Source: Sphingobacterium tabacisoli (GTDB lineage Bacteria; Bacteroidota; Bacteroidia; Sphingobacteriales; Sphingobacteriaceae). Taken from it: 64,000 nucleotides of DNA. Positions 44,387 through 54,196 of the stretch are shown piece after piece; position 1 is the first letter of the stretch, and every line of letters starts with the position of its first letter. The notes beneath the pieces were generated by a model. That model saw nothing but the letters and a program-made list of their open reading frames with translations, did no database searches and was not told the DNA's origin. Location of the stretch: positions 434,001 to 498,000 of the forward strand of contig NZ_JAEQMU010000002.1 in assembly GCF_017908035.1 (NCBI RefSeq). The letters are read 5' to 3'. Made by a program: the position numbers and the translations under genes.

Positions 44387-45817
44387 ATGGGAACAAATAG
44401 AAGATCATTTTTAAAACTCTCTGGATTAGCAGGATTGGGATTGATGGCTCCTGTATTGGAGTCAAGTGCTGCGGTGCAAGATAAGGGCAAGCTCAAGAAT
44501 ATTGTAAAAGAGGCAGAGAAGAAATATAAGCCAATTTTTAATATGTCTGGCTATGCTGCGCCTGCCTTGGATACGGTTAGATTGGCCTTTATAGGTGTTG
44601 GAAACAGAGGGTCTGCTGCGGTCGAGCGAATGAGTCGGATAGAAGGGGTACGTATACAGGGCATATGTGATGTACGGGCCGAAAAAGCGAATGCAGCTAA
44701 AAAACGTATTCAGTCGGGGGGACACGAAGCACAGTTGTATACTGCTGGTGATACAGCATGGAAAGATATGTGTGCAAGGGAAGATATCGATCTAGTCTAT
44801 ATTGCTACACATTGGCAGACACATGCAGAGATGGCTATTTATGCCATGGAGCATGGAAAACATGTGGCTTTGGAAATACCTGCTGCAACAACAGTAGAGG
44901 ATTGCTGGCGATTGGTGATGACTTCTGAGCGTACCAAGAAGCATTGTGTTATTTTGGAAAACTGTTGCTATGATTTCTTTGAATTATTAACATTGAACTT
45001 AGCAAGACAGGGATTCTTCGGTGATATTGTACATTGTGAAGGGGCCTATATACATGACATCTTGAATAGCTTTTTTGATGAAGAGAAGCGTTATGATTTT
45101 TGGCGATTGAAGGAGAATGCGCACCGCAATGGTAATCTCTATCCGACTCATGGGATAGGGCCGGTATGTCAAGTGCTTAATATCAATAGAGGTAATCGGT
45201 TGGAGTATCTATCATCGATGTCCTCTGCTGATTTTAGTTTGCGAAATAAGGCGAAGGAAATGGCTGCAAAAGATAAGCGATTTGAAAGCTATCTGGATAA
45301 GCCATTCCGGGGCAACATGAACCTGTCAAATATTATGACACATAGTGGTGCTACGATCGCACTGCAACATGATGTGAGCACTCCTCGTCCTTACTCTAGG
45401 ATCCATATGGTGAGTGGTACGAAAGCATTTGCACAAAAGTATCCACTTCCTGGAAAAATAGCTATAGGGCATGATGACTTTCTAACAGAGGATAAACTAA
45501 ACGAACTCCGAATGGATCATGAGCCTCAGATTATAAAACATATTGGCGAGCTCGCTAAGGACATCGGTGGACATGGTGGTATGGACTTTATGATGGACTG
45601 GAGGCTCATCGATTGTTTAAGAAACGGATTGCCTGTGGATATGGATGTGTATGATGCAGCGTCCTGGAGTGTTATCGGTCCATTGAGTGAATGGTCGGTG
45701 GCAAATGGCTCCAAGCCTATAGCAATTCCTGACTTTACCATGGGAAGATGGAAAGAAAACATTGTTCATGATATCAACCTAAAAACCGGGGGCAATACCA
45801 AGGTAATTACCTTGTAG
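44387..45817 (+). CDS. GH109-type Gfo/Idh/MocA protein (alpha-N-acetylgalactosaminidase family)
   Basis: A protein of 476 residues. A twin-arginine signal (NRRSFLKLSGLAGLG) precedes a Rossmann NAD-binding domain (VRLAFIGVGNRGSAAVERM, about 63-81) and the substrate domain (NGNLYPTHGIGPVCQVLNINRGNRL, typical of GH109). GH109 enzymes use tightly bound NAD+ in an oxidation-elimination mechanism and cleave alpha-linked GalNAc; the founding members act on blood-group A antigen. Export is via Tat, already folded with cofactor. Neighbouring NagA/NagB and a sugar permease support an N-acetylhexosamine substrate. Some members have other specificities. Confidence 0.9.
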   Translation: MGTNRRSFLKLSGLAGLGLMAPVLESSAAVQDKGKLKNIVKEAEKKYKPIFNMSGYAAPALDTVRLAFIGVGNRGSAAVERMSRIEGVRIQGICDVRAEKANAAKKRIQSGGHEAQLYTAGDTAWKDMCAREDIDLVYIATHWQTHAEMAIYAMEHGKHVALEIPAATTVEDCWRLVMTSERTKKHCVILENCCYDFFELLTLNLARQGFFGDIVHCEGAYIHDILNSFFDEEKRYDFWRLKENAHRNGNLYPTHGIGPVCQVLNINRGNRLEYLSSMSSADFSLRNKAKEMAAKDKRFESYLDKPFRGNMNLSNIMTHSGATIALQHDVSTPRPYSRIHMVSGTKAFAQKYPLPGKIAIGHDDFLTEDKLNELRMDHEPQIIKHIGELAKDIGGHGGMDFMMDWRLIDCLRNGLPVDMDVYDAASWSVIGPLSEWSVANGSKPIAIPDFTMGRWKENIVHDINLKTGGNTKVITL

Positions 45818-45912
45818 TATTGTGTTCATATATCGAATGGATTAAAAATAGGCATGATGCCCAATAAGGCTGTGCCTACTATATTGTATACTCATAAATA
45901 ATTTTATTGCTA

Positions 45913-46644
45913 ATGAAGATTGAAAGATTTGAAACACGTCAGGATTTAGGAAAACATGCAGGTAAATTGGGCGCAGAATGGATTAAACAAGCTATTGCGG
46001 AAAGAGGGGAAGCGAATATAATCTTGGCTACCGGGCAGAGTCAGTTTGAAACAATCGAAACACTGATTGCAACTGCGGGAATTGATTGGTCTAAGGTCCG
46101 TATGTTCCATTTGGACGAATATATTGGGATGCCTATTACACATAAAGCAAGTTTTCGTAAATATCTTACTGAGCGCTTTGTAGCAAAAGTAGATCCTCTA
46201 TTGGAGGTAATCCTTATCAATGGCGAAAACAATCCAGAGGAAGAGTGTGAGCGATTGGAGAAAAAAATAAGTGCCCATCCGATCGATGTTGCTTTCGTTG
46301 GAATCGGGGAGAATGGTCACTTGGCGTTTAATGATCCACCTGCAGACTTTGATGTCGAAGATGCTTATCTTATTGTGAATCTGGATCAGCAATGTAGACA
46401 ACAACAGATGGGTGAGGGCTGGTTTGGAAGTCTTGAAGAGGTGCCTTTACAGGCGATATCGATGTCTATCAAACAGATAATGAAGTCAAAAAAGATTGTA
46501 TGTGCTGTGCCTGATGAACGAAAGGCGGAAGCAGTTAAAAACTGCCTGACATTACCAATCTCTAACTTGAATCCATCCAGTATACTACAACAACATGAAG
46601 ATTGTGTGGTGTTTTTAGATCAGGGTTCGTCTTCTAAATTATAA
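45913..46644 (+). CDS. nagB: Glucosamine-6-phosphate deaminase
   Basis: A 243-residue enzyme from the ATG at 45913 (a TTG at 45907 is in frame). It converts glucosamine-6-phosphate to fructose-6-phosphate and ammonia. The catalytic FHLDEYIGM (about 62-70) and VGIGENGHLAFNDPP (about 132-146, with the catalytic His) are present. Bacteroidota PUL-encoded versions are shorter than E. coli NagB (266). If the sugar imported is GalNAc, this enzyme would have to act on galactosamine-6-phosphate or an epimerase must act first. Confidence 0.9.
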   Translation: MKIERFETRQDLGKHAGKLGAEWIKQAIAERGEANIILATGQSQFETIETLIATAGIDWSKVRMFHLDEYIGMPITHKASFRKYLTERFVAKVDPLLEVILINGENNPEEECERLEKKISAHPIDVAFVGIGENGHLAFNDPPADFDVEDAYLIVNLDQQCRQQQMGEGWFGSLEEVPLQAISMSIKQIMKSKKIVCAVPDERKAEAVKNCLTLPISNLNPSSILQQHEDCVVFLDQGSSSKL

Positions 46645-46655
46645 GATCCATATTT

Positions 46656-47948
46656 ATGACCACACAGACATTAGATAAGAAGAGTACCTATATTTCGATT
46701 GGAATTATCGGAATGATGTTTTTTATTTTTGGCTTTGTTTCTTGGGTGAATGCGATCCTGATCCCTTACTTTAAGATAGCCTGTGAACTGACCAATTTTC
46801 AGTCTTACTTGGTAGCGTTTGCATTTTACATTTCTTATTTGGTGATGTCTATGCCTTCTTCTTATCTATTGAAACGTGTCGGATATAAAAAGGGAATCGT
46901 TGTCGGCTTTTGGATTATGGCTTTAGGGGCATTGCTTTTTGTTCCTGCCGCATTTGGTCGTACATACCTTATTTTCCTGTTAGGATTATTTACGTTGGGG
47001 GCTGGTTTGGCGGTTTTACAGACTGTTGCTAATCTGTACATCACGCTGATTGGTGACAAGGAGCGAGCTGCCCAGCGTATCAGTATTATGGGGATATGTA
47101 ATAAAGGAGCCGGTATATTGGCTCCTTTAGTATTCTCCTGGGCTATTTTAAGACCTAGTGATAATGAGCTTTTTAAGGCTATTCCATTGATGGATGATAT
47201 CTTAAGAGCATCAGTACTTGATGATTTGATCATGCGCGTGGTGGTGCCCTATTCCGTTATGGCAGCTGTTCTATTTTTAATTGGCTTGTTCGTTCGATTT
47301 TCTCCGCTTCCCGAGATTGAAAATCCTGAAGGTGCAGAAGCGTCAGCTGGTCGGGATAGTTTATTCCAATTTCCGCATCTTGTACTAGGCGCTATTGCTA
47401 TTTTTCTGCATGTGGGGACACAGGTAATCGCTATCGATACCATCATTAGTTATGCAGACTCTATGGGGGTGACTTTGTTGGAAGCAAAGTCCTTTCCTTC
47501 TTACACGCTTTCTGCTACCATTGTGGGTTACTTTCTTGGAATTCTTTTGATACCTAAGGTTCTGAGTCAAAAGCGTATGTTGCAGATTTGTAGTTTGCTC
47601 GGGCTGTTTTTCGCGGTGATGGTCTGCGTGATGAATCAAAACGTAGGCTGGATGGGGTATGATGTCAATGTTTCCATTTGGTTTTTGGTATTTATAGGTC
47701 TTCCTAATGCACTTATTTGGGCTGGTATATGGCCTTTGGCACTCGATGGTTTGGGGAAATATGCTAAACAGGGATCGGCACTATTGATCATGGGGCTGTG
47801 TGGTAACGCCATCCTTCCGATGATCTACGGAGCTGTAGCGGATAAGGTAAACGAACAGTTAGCTTATTGGGTACTTGTGCCTTGTTTCTTGTATATTGCG
47901 TTCTATGCTTTTTATGGACATAAAGTTACTTCTTGGAAAAAAGTTTAA
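46656..47948 (+). CDS. Sugar MFS transporter (FucP/NagP-like)
   Basis: An inner-membrane protein of 430 residues with 12 predicted helices. FGFVSWVNAILIPYFKIACELTNFQ at the N-terminus is the signature of the FucP/GluP/NagP family of proton-sugar symporters, as is GLGKYAKQGSALLIMGLCGNAILP near the end. By locus it probably takes up free N-acetylhexosamine released by GH109, analogous to NagP of other Proteobacteria and Bacteroidota. Confidence 0.9.
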   Translation: MTTQTLDKKSTYISIGIIGMMFFIFGFVSWVNAILIPYFKIACELTNFQSYLVAFAFYISYLVMSMPSSYLLKRVGYKKGIVVGFWIMALGALLFVPAAFGRTYLIFLLGLFTLGAGLAVLQTVANLYITLIGDKERAAQRISIMGICNKGAGILAPLVFSWAILRPSDNELFKAIPLMDDILRASVLDDLIMRVVVPYSVMAAVLFLIGLFVRFSPLPEIENPEGAEASAGRDSLFQFPHLVLGAIAIFLHVGTQVIAIDTIISYADSMGVTLLEAKSFPSYTLSATIVGYFLGILLIPKVLSQKRMLQICSLLGLFFAVMVCVMNQNVGWMGYDVNVSIWFLVFIGLPNALIWAGIWPLALDGLGKYAKQGSALLIMGLCGNAILPMIYGAVADKVNEQLAYWVLVPCFLYIAFYAFYGHKVTSWKKV

Positions 47949-47960
47949 TATTTTCTATTT

Positions 47961-49148
47961 ATGCTAACTATTATAAATGCGCAGGTAATCAGCCCCAATA
48001 GTATTATTGATAGGGGCTGGGTCTCTATAAAAGACGGCCGTATTGTAGCTATTGGCGATTATAAAACACTGCCTAAAGAGGGACTGCAAGGTGAAATTAT
48101 AGATGCGCAAGGCTTGTATCTATCCCCGGGTTTTGTTGACATACATGTACATGGGGGAGGTGGTGCTGATTTTATGGATAATGAGTTGGAGGCTTATCTT
48201 ACCATTGCTGAAACGCATGCTAAGTTTGGGACAACAGCTATGTTTCCTACTACGTTGACGAGTGAGCCCGAATTATTATGGGAGACTTTTAGCGTGTACG
48301 AACAGTCTCTCTCTGTGAATCAGTCCGGGGCTAAGTTTTATGGTTTACATCTAGAGGGACCTTATTTTGCCATGAATCAACGGGGAGCACAAGATCCCCG
48401 TTTTATTCGGAATCCAGATCCTCTAGAATATCAGTCTATTTTGGATAAATATAGACATCTGATCGCTCGTTGGAGTGCCGCTCCTGAGTTACCTGGTGCT
48501 TTGGAATTTGGTGATTATGTAAGTGAAGCTGGAATCGTATTGGCATTGGGACATACCGATGCGGTATACGAAGATATTGTGTGTGGAATTGAACATGGTT
48601 ATCGTCTCGCTACACACTTGTATTCGGGGATGTCGGGGATGACCCGTAAAAATGCATTTCGATATGCAGGGGCGATCGAGTCCTGTTTATTATTAGAAGA
48701 TATTGACGTAGAGATTATTGCCGACGGTGTCCATTTACCAGAACCTTTCCTAAAGCTGATCTGTAAGAATAAGAGGAAAGATCAGATTGTCCTTATTACG
48801 GATGCGATGCGAGGTGCAGGTACGTCGGATAGAGAGAGCATACTAGGGAGTAAACAGAACGGAACGCCTGTGATAATAGAAGATGGTGTTGCAAAACTTC
48901 CAGATTTGACTTCATTTGCGGGGAGTGTCGCTACTGCGGATCGTTTGATTCGGACAATGATCAATGTTGCTGAAATCCCATTGATAGATGCGGTGCAAAT
49001 GCTTAGTCTCAATCCCTCTCGAATTATGAGAATAGATGATCAGACAGGAAGCATTGAGAAAGGCAAATTGGCCGACCTGATATTGTTTAACGAGCGTATA
49101 GAGGTTAAGACAACGATAGTGAATGGAAATATAGTCTACGAAGCTTAA
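47961..49148 (+). CDS. nagA: N-acetylglucosamine-6-phosphate deacetylase
   Basis: A protein of 395 residues of the amidohydrolase superfamily; removes acetate from GlcNAc-6-phosphate. Metal and substrate motifs in order: VDIHVHGGGGADFMD, GLHLEGPYF (metal Glu), ALGHTDA, THLYSGMSGM, IADGVHLP, and LITDAMRGAG with the catalytic Asp. Some relatives also accept GalNAc-6-phosphate. It ends the PUL operon and overlaps the convergent LacI gene by 4 bases. Confidence 0.95.
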   Translation: MLTIINAQVISPNSIIDRGWVSIKDGRIVAIGDYKTLPKEGLQGEIIDAQGLYLSPGFVDIHVHGGGGADFMDNELEAYLTIAETHAKFGTTAMFPTTLTSEPELLWETFSVYEQSLSVNQSGAKFYGLHLEGPYFAMNQRGAQDPRFIRNPDPLEYQSILDKYRHLIARWSAAPELPGALEFGDYVSEAGIVLALGHTDAVYEDIVCGIEHGYRLATHLYSGMSGMTRKNAFRYAGAIESCLLLEDIDVEIIADGVHLPEPFLKLICKNKRKDQIVLITDAMRGAGTSDRESILGSKQNGTPVIIEDGVAKLPDLTSFAGSVATADRLIRTMINVAEIPLIDAVQMLSLNPSRIMRIDDQTGSIEKGKLADLILFNERIEVKTTIVNGNIVYEA

Positions 49149-50164
49149 TCTGATCGTACGGATTGTCTCTCGATCAGTCTTCCTGGAATCAGTATTTCTC
49201 GAGGTTCAAAATCTTTGTTTTTAATATGTCGGATCAATAATTGACAGCTCTGTCGTCCGATCTCGAATGCAGGTTCCTCGATGGTGGTGAGATTGGGCTC
49301 AATAACGGTAGAAATAGGATCGTTGGTAAAGCCAATAACGCCAAAGTCCTGTCCGACACGAATGCAGGCTTGGTTGAGGGCTTGTATAGCGCCTACTGCT
49401 TTACGGTCATTGACGGCAAAGATTGCGTTTGGTGGTTGAGGGAGGCTTAAAAGAGCCTTTGTATCATCAAACCCATGAGACTGTCCAAAACCGGAAAAGA
49501 TAACATACTCTTTATGATGAGGAACCTTGGCGTCTGTATGGGCCTGTAGATATCCGCGGAGCCGCTCTTGAGTAAATGAAAGTTCTGAGGGGCCGGCAAT
49601 GTGGGCTATTCTATCATAGCCTTTTTCGATCAAATAAGTCGTCGCTTGATATGCGCCATCAAAGTCACTTTGTACTACTTTGGAGGCCTGTATGTGTTGG
49701 GGAACCCGATCAAAAAACACAATAGGCAAGCCTGAACGCATCATCGTCTCAAAGTGCTCAACAATATGTGAATTAGAAGATATAGAGATCAATAGCCCGT
49801 CTAAGCTACTCGTAGCTATATTTTCAATGAGTTTTTTTTCTCGTTCTATATCGTCGTTCGTGACGTATAGGATGATGTTGTATCCCTGATTATAGGCTTC
49901 TTCCTGTATGCCGGATATGACAGTCGAAAAATAATAGTTGGTAATGAATGGGATGACGACTCCTATGTTTTTTGTATTACCTGAGGCTAGAGCCGAAGCA
50001 TTTTTATTGAGTTTGAAGTTCAGTTTTTCGGTAAGTTCTAAGACACGTTTTTTCGTTTCGGGATTGACATCATAGGCATCTCGGAGTGCGCGGGATACCG
50101 TGGAAACAGAGATACCCAACATTTTTGCAATATCTTTTATACCAAAACTCTTTTTCATCACCAT
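49145..50164 (-). CDS. LacI-family transcriptional regulator
   Basis: A protein of 339 residues. The helix-turn-helix and hinge (IKDIAKMLGISVSTVSRALRDAYDVNPETKKRV) precede a periplasmic-binding-like effector domain (NIGVVIPFITNYYFSTVISGIQEEA, DGLLISISS, VIGFTNDPISTVIEPNLTTIEEP). It sits convergent at the end of the GH109 operon and is the most likely repressor of it, probably responding to an amino-sugar phosphate. An alternative ATG is at 50158. Confidence 0.94.
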   Translation of the reverse strand: MVMKKSFGIKDIAKMLGISVSTVSRALRDAYDVNPETKKRVLELTEKLNFKLNKNASALASGNTKNIGVVIPFITNYYFSTVISGIQEEAYNQGYNIILYVTNDDIEREKKLIENIATSSLDGLLISISSNSHIVEHFETMMRSGLPIVFFDRVPQHIQASKVVQSDFDGAYQATTYLIEKGYDRIAHIAGPSELSFTQERLRGYLQAHTDAKVPHHKEYVIFSGFGQSHGFDDTKALLSLPQPPNAIFAVNDRKAVGAIQALNQACIRVGQDFGVIGFTNDPISTVIEPNLTTIEEPAFEIGRQSCQLLIRHIKNKDFEPREILIPGRLIERQSVRSD

Positions 50165-50415
50165 GCAAGGACTAACTTATAACCCCTAAAAATACACAGA
50201 ATGTACAGTAAAGTTGACTATGTATTGAAATTTTTGTGTAAAATCTATGGTATCGTCTATTAAATAATGGTGTTGGGATATTTAAGCAAGCCAACTATGT
50301 GATAAACGATAGATTCTAGAAAAAAAAGGTAAAAAAATCTAAACGTTTATTCGGTGTAGCTGTTCTATTATCAAACAACATATTAAAAATCATAATAATA
50401 GAAAGGAGAAAAACT

Positions 50416-50601
50416 ATGAGCAAATTGACTTGGAAAGGCCGTTGGAATGAATTGAAAGGAAAAGTAAAGCAACAATATGCAGATCTGACAGATGATGATT
50501 TGTTGTATGCGGAAGGTAAAGAAGAGGAGCTGTTGGGTAAATTGCAGCAAAAAACCGGAAAAACCAAAGATGAGGTTGAAAACTGGTTGAATGGCTTGTA
50601 G
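50416..50601 (+). CDS. CsbD-family stress protein
   Basis: A protein of 61 residues: WKGRWNELKGKVKQQYADLTDDDLLYAEGKEEELLGKLQQ is the CsbD pattern, a small hydrophilic helical protein induced by general stress in many bacteria, with unknown biochemical role. An excellent ribosome binding site (AAAGGAGAA) lies 7-8 bases before the ATG, unusual for Bacteroidota and suggesting high translation. Confidence 0.95.
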   Translation: MSKLTWKGRWNELKGKVKQQYADLTDDDLLYAEGKEEELLGKLQQKTGKTKDEVENWLNGL

Positions 50602-50625
50602 TCTATAGGCTTTTATAGAGACTTC

Positions 50626-50662
50626 AAAAGAGTTCTGTCCTTAGGATAGAGCTCTTTTGTTT
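50626..50662 (+). terminator. Terminator after csbD-like gene
   Basis: AAAAGAGTTCTGTCC pairs with GGATAGAGCTCTTTT (a few G-U pairs) around TTA, followed by GTTTTTT. Confidence 0.8.
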
Positions 50663-50664
50663 TT

Positions 50665-50694
50665 TGAATGCAGCTGAATGCAGCTGAATGCGGC
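50665..50694 (+). repeat. Short tandem repeat, 10-base unit TGAATGCAGC, three copies
   Basis: Two exact copies and a third with one change (TGAATGCGGC) directly after the csbD terminator. Probably a slippage-type microsatellite; no gene is affected. Confidence 0.7.
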
Positions 50695-50876
50695 CTGTTG
50701 TGGTGCTGATCTTTAAGTAATCTTAAGATAATGTTTTTAAAATGTTTATACTTTTTTAAAATATGGAATAACGAATCGTAAATCTTTTATTGATTTAAAT
50801 CTATTTATGGTTTATTTAGTTCCTGTGTTTATCATGAAGTGCTACGTTGTAAAGTACTTCATTTAATTGGTGATTT

Positions 50877-51491
50877 ATGGGGCAAAATAAGCAATTGAAA
50901 ATCAAAAGAGTTATTTTGAAAATTTATGGGTTTCTATCCGTCTTGTTCGTAACGGATCTTATAGCCTACTTCGGCTTTGAGATTAGTTTACGGGGATATT
51001 TTGCAGATATTATTCTTTTTTGGTTTTGGTGTTTTGGAAGCTTTTTGATCGTTGTCATTTTTTGGAAAACACGTTTAGCTAAGTTGTTTTTAATAGGTAT
51101 GGTGTCTTTTGTCTTACTGAGTATGTTGCCGATGGGGTTGCCATTTTATGCGCTAGCACTCTCTACAACACCTTTCGGCTTAAGGTTGAGTAAGGACCTG
51201 AATTCAAGTTATAGAGGACAGATTGTATCCTACAGCGTGATGGTTCCTCCTTGGTTGGAGGTTATGGAAAAAAGGGGAGTAGTAGAAAGACGTGTGCTTC
51301 AATGCAAAGACAGGGAATTGCTCGATGATCGATCGGATGTGAAGATCCGTTATGCAAGGGATATATCTTTCGATAGTGAAACGGATACCACTATGACATT
51401 GACATTGTTTTATATTGGAATTGAGAAGACTTTTGTCTTTGATAAAAGAACAGGTGCTATACAAGCCAATCTCTATAAAATAGATGACTAA
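50877..51491 (+). CDS. Hypothetical membrane protein
   Basis: A protein of 204 residues with three hydrophobic helices (about 15-33, 42-62 and 68-92) and a C-terminal soluble domain (about 100-204) with strand-rich sequence (RVLQCKDRELLDDRSDVKIRYARDISFDSETDTTMTLTLFYIGIEKTF). I do not recognise the family. It stands alone between csbD and the MscS-like gene. Confidence 0.6.
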   Translation: MGQNKQLKIKRVILKIYGFLSVLFVTDLIAYFGFEISLRGYFADIILFWFWCFGSFLIVVIFWKTRLAKLFLIGMVSFVLLSMLPMGLPFYALALSTTPFGLRLSKDLNSSYRGQIVSYSVMVPPWLEVMEKRGVVERRVLQCKDRELLDDRSDVKIRYARDISFDSETDTTMTLTLFYIGIEKTFVFDKRTGAIQANLYKIDD

Positions 51492-51637
51492 TTGGCTGGT
51501 AGAAGGGGTAGTGCTAGTTACGGAAGGAAAAATAGAAAAATACTTTCAAAGAGGAGGATGTTAAAATAAAAAATAAATATGTTTCGCCCTTAAGAATAAA
51601 GTCGCTACTTTGGTAGGGATCTAAAAATGAAATATAC

Positions 51638-53512
51638 ATGAAAGGGTGGTTATATAGTTTCCTGTTAGGGTTTTTATTGAGTGCTTCGTGTGTCTGGGCT
51701 CAGACGGATAAAGAAGAGAGTGGAAAGGCTACTGACTCTATTCAGAAGGAAATCATTTCACAGGGTGAAAATACCCTACAGGAGATGCGCAAACAACAGA
51801 TTGAGGATTCAATACGTAGGAGTTATCTGGAAAAGCAATTGCTATCTTCTAGACGTACAGATGTTTATGAGCAGCGAAAACTAGTAGAAGAACTTACTTT
51901 TCTTAAAAGTAGAGATTCTTTATTGATGGCTAAGCGACGCCTGAAGGTTGATTCGTTGAGGGCGGTTAATAAAGGGGCTCCTGTAGTACCTTTCAATGAT
52001 ACACTTTTTACAGTATTTAATGCTATTGGGAGTTACTCCGCTAAAGAACGTGCTAAAGGTACATCAGAAAGAATTCAACAGTTAGAGAACAATTATGAGT
52101 TTAAGACAGACTCGTTGATTGTGCAGCAAACTGAAGATAACTGGATTTTGTTATGGAGGGATCAGATTATACTTAGTGTAAATGAACATGATGCGTTGTG
52201 GGCTAATAAAAATGCCGGAGAGCTAACGGAATCTTATCGTCAGATTATTGCACAGGCTATTGATCAATATCGGGAAGAACATAGTTTGACCAGATTATTA
52301 ACTTCTACAGGTATTGCCATTGTGGTTGTGCTTAGTGTAGGATTGATCATTTTTGGTTTGAGTAAATCTGTCAATTTGTTGAATTCCAGATTGCTAAAGT
52401 CTAAACGGAAACGTTTTAAAGGGATAACCTTTAAAGGTTACCAGCTGATATCCCCTGCGCAAGAGCTCAAATCTATTTGGTTTGTTACCGGCCTATTGCG
52501 TTGGCTGTTAATCCTAACAGTCATTTATCTCGCGTTGCCAATTTTGTTTAATTTGTTCCCTTCAACAAAGGGCTATGCACCGATTCTCATTGGCTATTTT
52601 ATGTCGCCACTTAAGAAGGTGGGATTAGCAGTAATTGACTATTTTCCCGATCTGGTTACGGTAATTGTTGTTTATTTTATATTTCATTACGCATTAAGAG
52701 TGCTTAAATATTTTGCTGAAGAGCTTGCTAAAGGTTCATTGGTGATTAACGGTTTTTATTCGGATTGGGCTTTACCTACCTATCATATTTTACGTGTGCT
52801 TCTTATGGCCTTTTTTCTGGTTGTTATTTTTCCGTATTTACCTGGGGCACAGTCCGATATTTTTAAGGGGGTCTCCGTATTTATAGGGGTATTGTTTACC
52901 TTTAGTTCTGCTGGAGCCTTAGGTAATATTGTAGCGGGGTTAATGTTGACCTATATGCGATCGTTTGTTGTTGGGGACCGTGTTAAATTTGGAGACGTAA
53001 CTGGGGATATCGTAGAGAAGTCACTTTTAGTAACCCGTATCCGTACACCTAATAATGAAGTGGTATCAATTCCTAATTCCCAGATAATGGGGAACCATAC
53101 GATAAACTATAGTGCTGAAGCTGACCAACAGGGATTGATTATCAATACAAAGGTAGCGATGGCCTACGAAGTGCCTTGGCAGACGTTTCATGAGCTTGCA
53201 AAAGTAGCCGTAGCACGTACTGAGCTTTTGGAGACAACACCAGAACCGTTTATATTTCAGAGCAGCCTAGACGATTACTATGTCACTTATCAGATCAATG
53301 CTTATACCCGGCACCCCCATCGACAGGCTTTTATTTATTCCGAGTTACATAAGCACGTGATGGATGTTTTTCATGAGGCCGGTATAGGAATGGTATCTCC
53401 TAAATATCATGCTGTACGGGATGGAGCTATAAAGGATATGCCTGAAAAGTATCGAGGAGTCCCCTTAAGATCATTTCATGTAGACATTAAGGGAACAAAG
53501 GAAGGAGAGTAG
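51638..53512 (+). CDS. MscS-family mechanosensitive ion channel
   Basis: A protein of 624 residues: signal peptide (about 1-21), a long polar, helix-forming periplasmic region (about 22-205, rich in Glu/Lys/Arg), several transmembrane helices (about 220-420) and the MscS core. The pore helix and beta domain are seen in FTFSSAGALGNIVAGLMLTYMRSFVVGDRVKFGDVTGDIVEKSLLVTRIRTPNNEVVSIPNS. Releases solutes on hypo-osmotic shock. The extended N-terminus makes it closer to MscM/YnaI-like large channels. Confidence 0.92.
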   Translation: MKGWLYSFLLGFLLSASCVWAQTDKEESGKATDSIQKEIISQGENTLQEMRKQQIEDSIRRSYLEKQLLSSRRTDVYEQRKLVEELTFLKSRDSLLMAKRRLKVDSLRAVNKGAPVVPFNDTLFTVFNAIGSYSAKERAKGTSERIQQLENNYEFKTDSLIVQQTEDNWILLWRDQIILSVNEHDALWANKNAGELTESYRQIIAQAIDQYREEHSLTRLLTSTGIAIVVVLSVGLIIFGLSKSVNLLNSRLLKSKRKRFKGITFKGYQLISPAQELKSIWFVTGLLRWLLILTVIYLALPILFNLFPSTKGYAPILIGYFMSPLKKVGLAVIDYFPDLVTVIVVYFIFHYALRVLKYFAEELAKGSLVINGFYSDWALPTYHILRVLLMAFFLVVIFPYLPGAQSDIFKGVSVFIGVLFTFSSAGALGNIVAGLMLTYMRSFVVGDRVKFGDVTGDIVEKSLLVTRIRTPNNEVVSIPNSQIMGNHTINYSAEADQQGLIINTKVAMAYEVPWQTFHELAKVAVARTELLETTPEPFIFQSSLDDYYVTYQINAYTRHPHRQAFIYSELHKHVMDVFHEAGIGMVSPKYHAVRDGAIKDMPEKYRGVPLRSFHVDIKGTKEGE

Positions 53513-53643
53513 TCCAATAGGGAAATATTGGGATGTACATAGAGGGGTTTTTGAGGATTTTTTCGTATATTTATAGGTATGTAATTCATATGTTTACAAC
53601 GCTATAAGAGTGGCGAGATTGTCTTTAAAAGCCCTTATATTTC

Positions 53644-54192
53644 ATGCATTTTAAACTCTTCTATCAATTTACAAAGATTGGTCTATTCACTATTGGAGGT
53701 GGCTATGCAGTTATCCCATTAATAGAAAAAGAAATCGTTAGTCAGGGATGGCTTGATCGAACAGAATTTTACGAGTTACTCGCTATTACAGAATCTCTTC
53801 CCGGTGTTTTTGCAACCAATATTGCTGCTTTGGTCGGTTATAAAATTTGTGGTGTACGGGGTGGCCTTTTAGCCGCATTAGGAACTATATTAGCACCATT
53901 TTTTATTATTATTCTGCTAGCTGTGTTTTTTGGTAAAATACAGGATAACCCCTATGTTGTTAAAATTTTTAAGGCTCTACGGCCGGTGGTTGTCGGACTT
54001 ATTGCAGCTCCCTGTTATACAGCTTTTAAAGCCAGTAAGATGACTTTTAAAACTTTGCTAATTCCTATAATAGCTTTGGTACTTATGTTTTTCTTTAATC
54101 TTTCTCCTATTTGGATTATAGTTCTGGGATGTTTCGGTGGAATTGGTTATCACAAGTTTAAAACCGCTCGGAAAAACTTGTCAAAGGATTAG
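53644..54192 (+). CDS. Chromate transporter family, first half (ChrA N-type)
   Basis: A membrane protein of 182 residues with about five helices. GLFTIGGGYAVIPLIEKEIVSQGW and ITESLPGVFATNIAALVGYKICG are the CHR-domain motifs. It is a single-domain (short-chain) CHR protein that works with the next gene, 4 bases downstream; long ChrA proteins fuse the two. Substrate may be chromate or another oxyanion. Confidence 0.9.
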   Translation: MHFKLFYQFTKIGLFTIGGGYAVIPLIEKEIVSQGWLDRTEFYELLAITESLPGVFATNIAALVGYKICGVRGGLLAALGTILAPFFIIILLAVFFGKIQDNPYVVKIFKALRPVVVGLIAAPCYTAFKASKMTFKTLLIPIIALVLMFFFNLSPIWIIVLGCFGGIGYHKFKTARKNLSKD

Positions 54193-54196
54193 TTAA

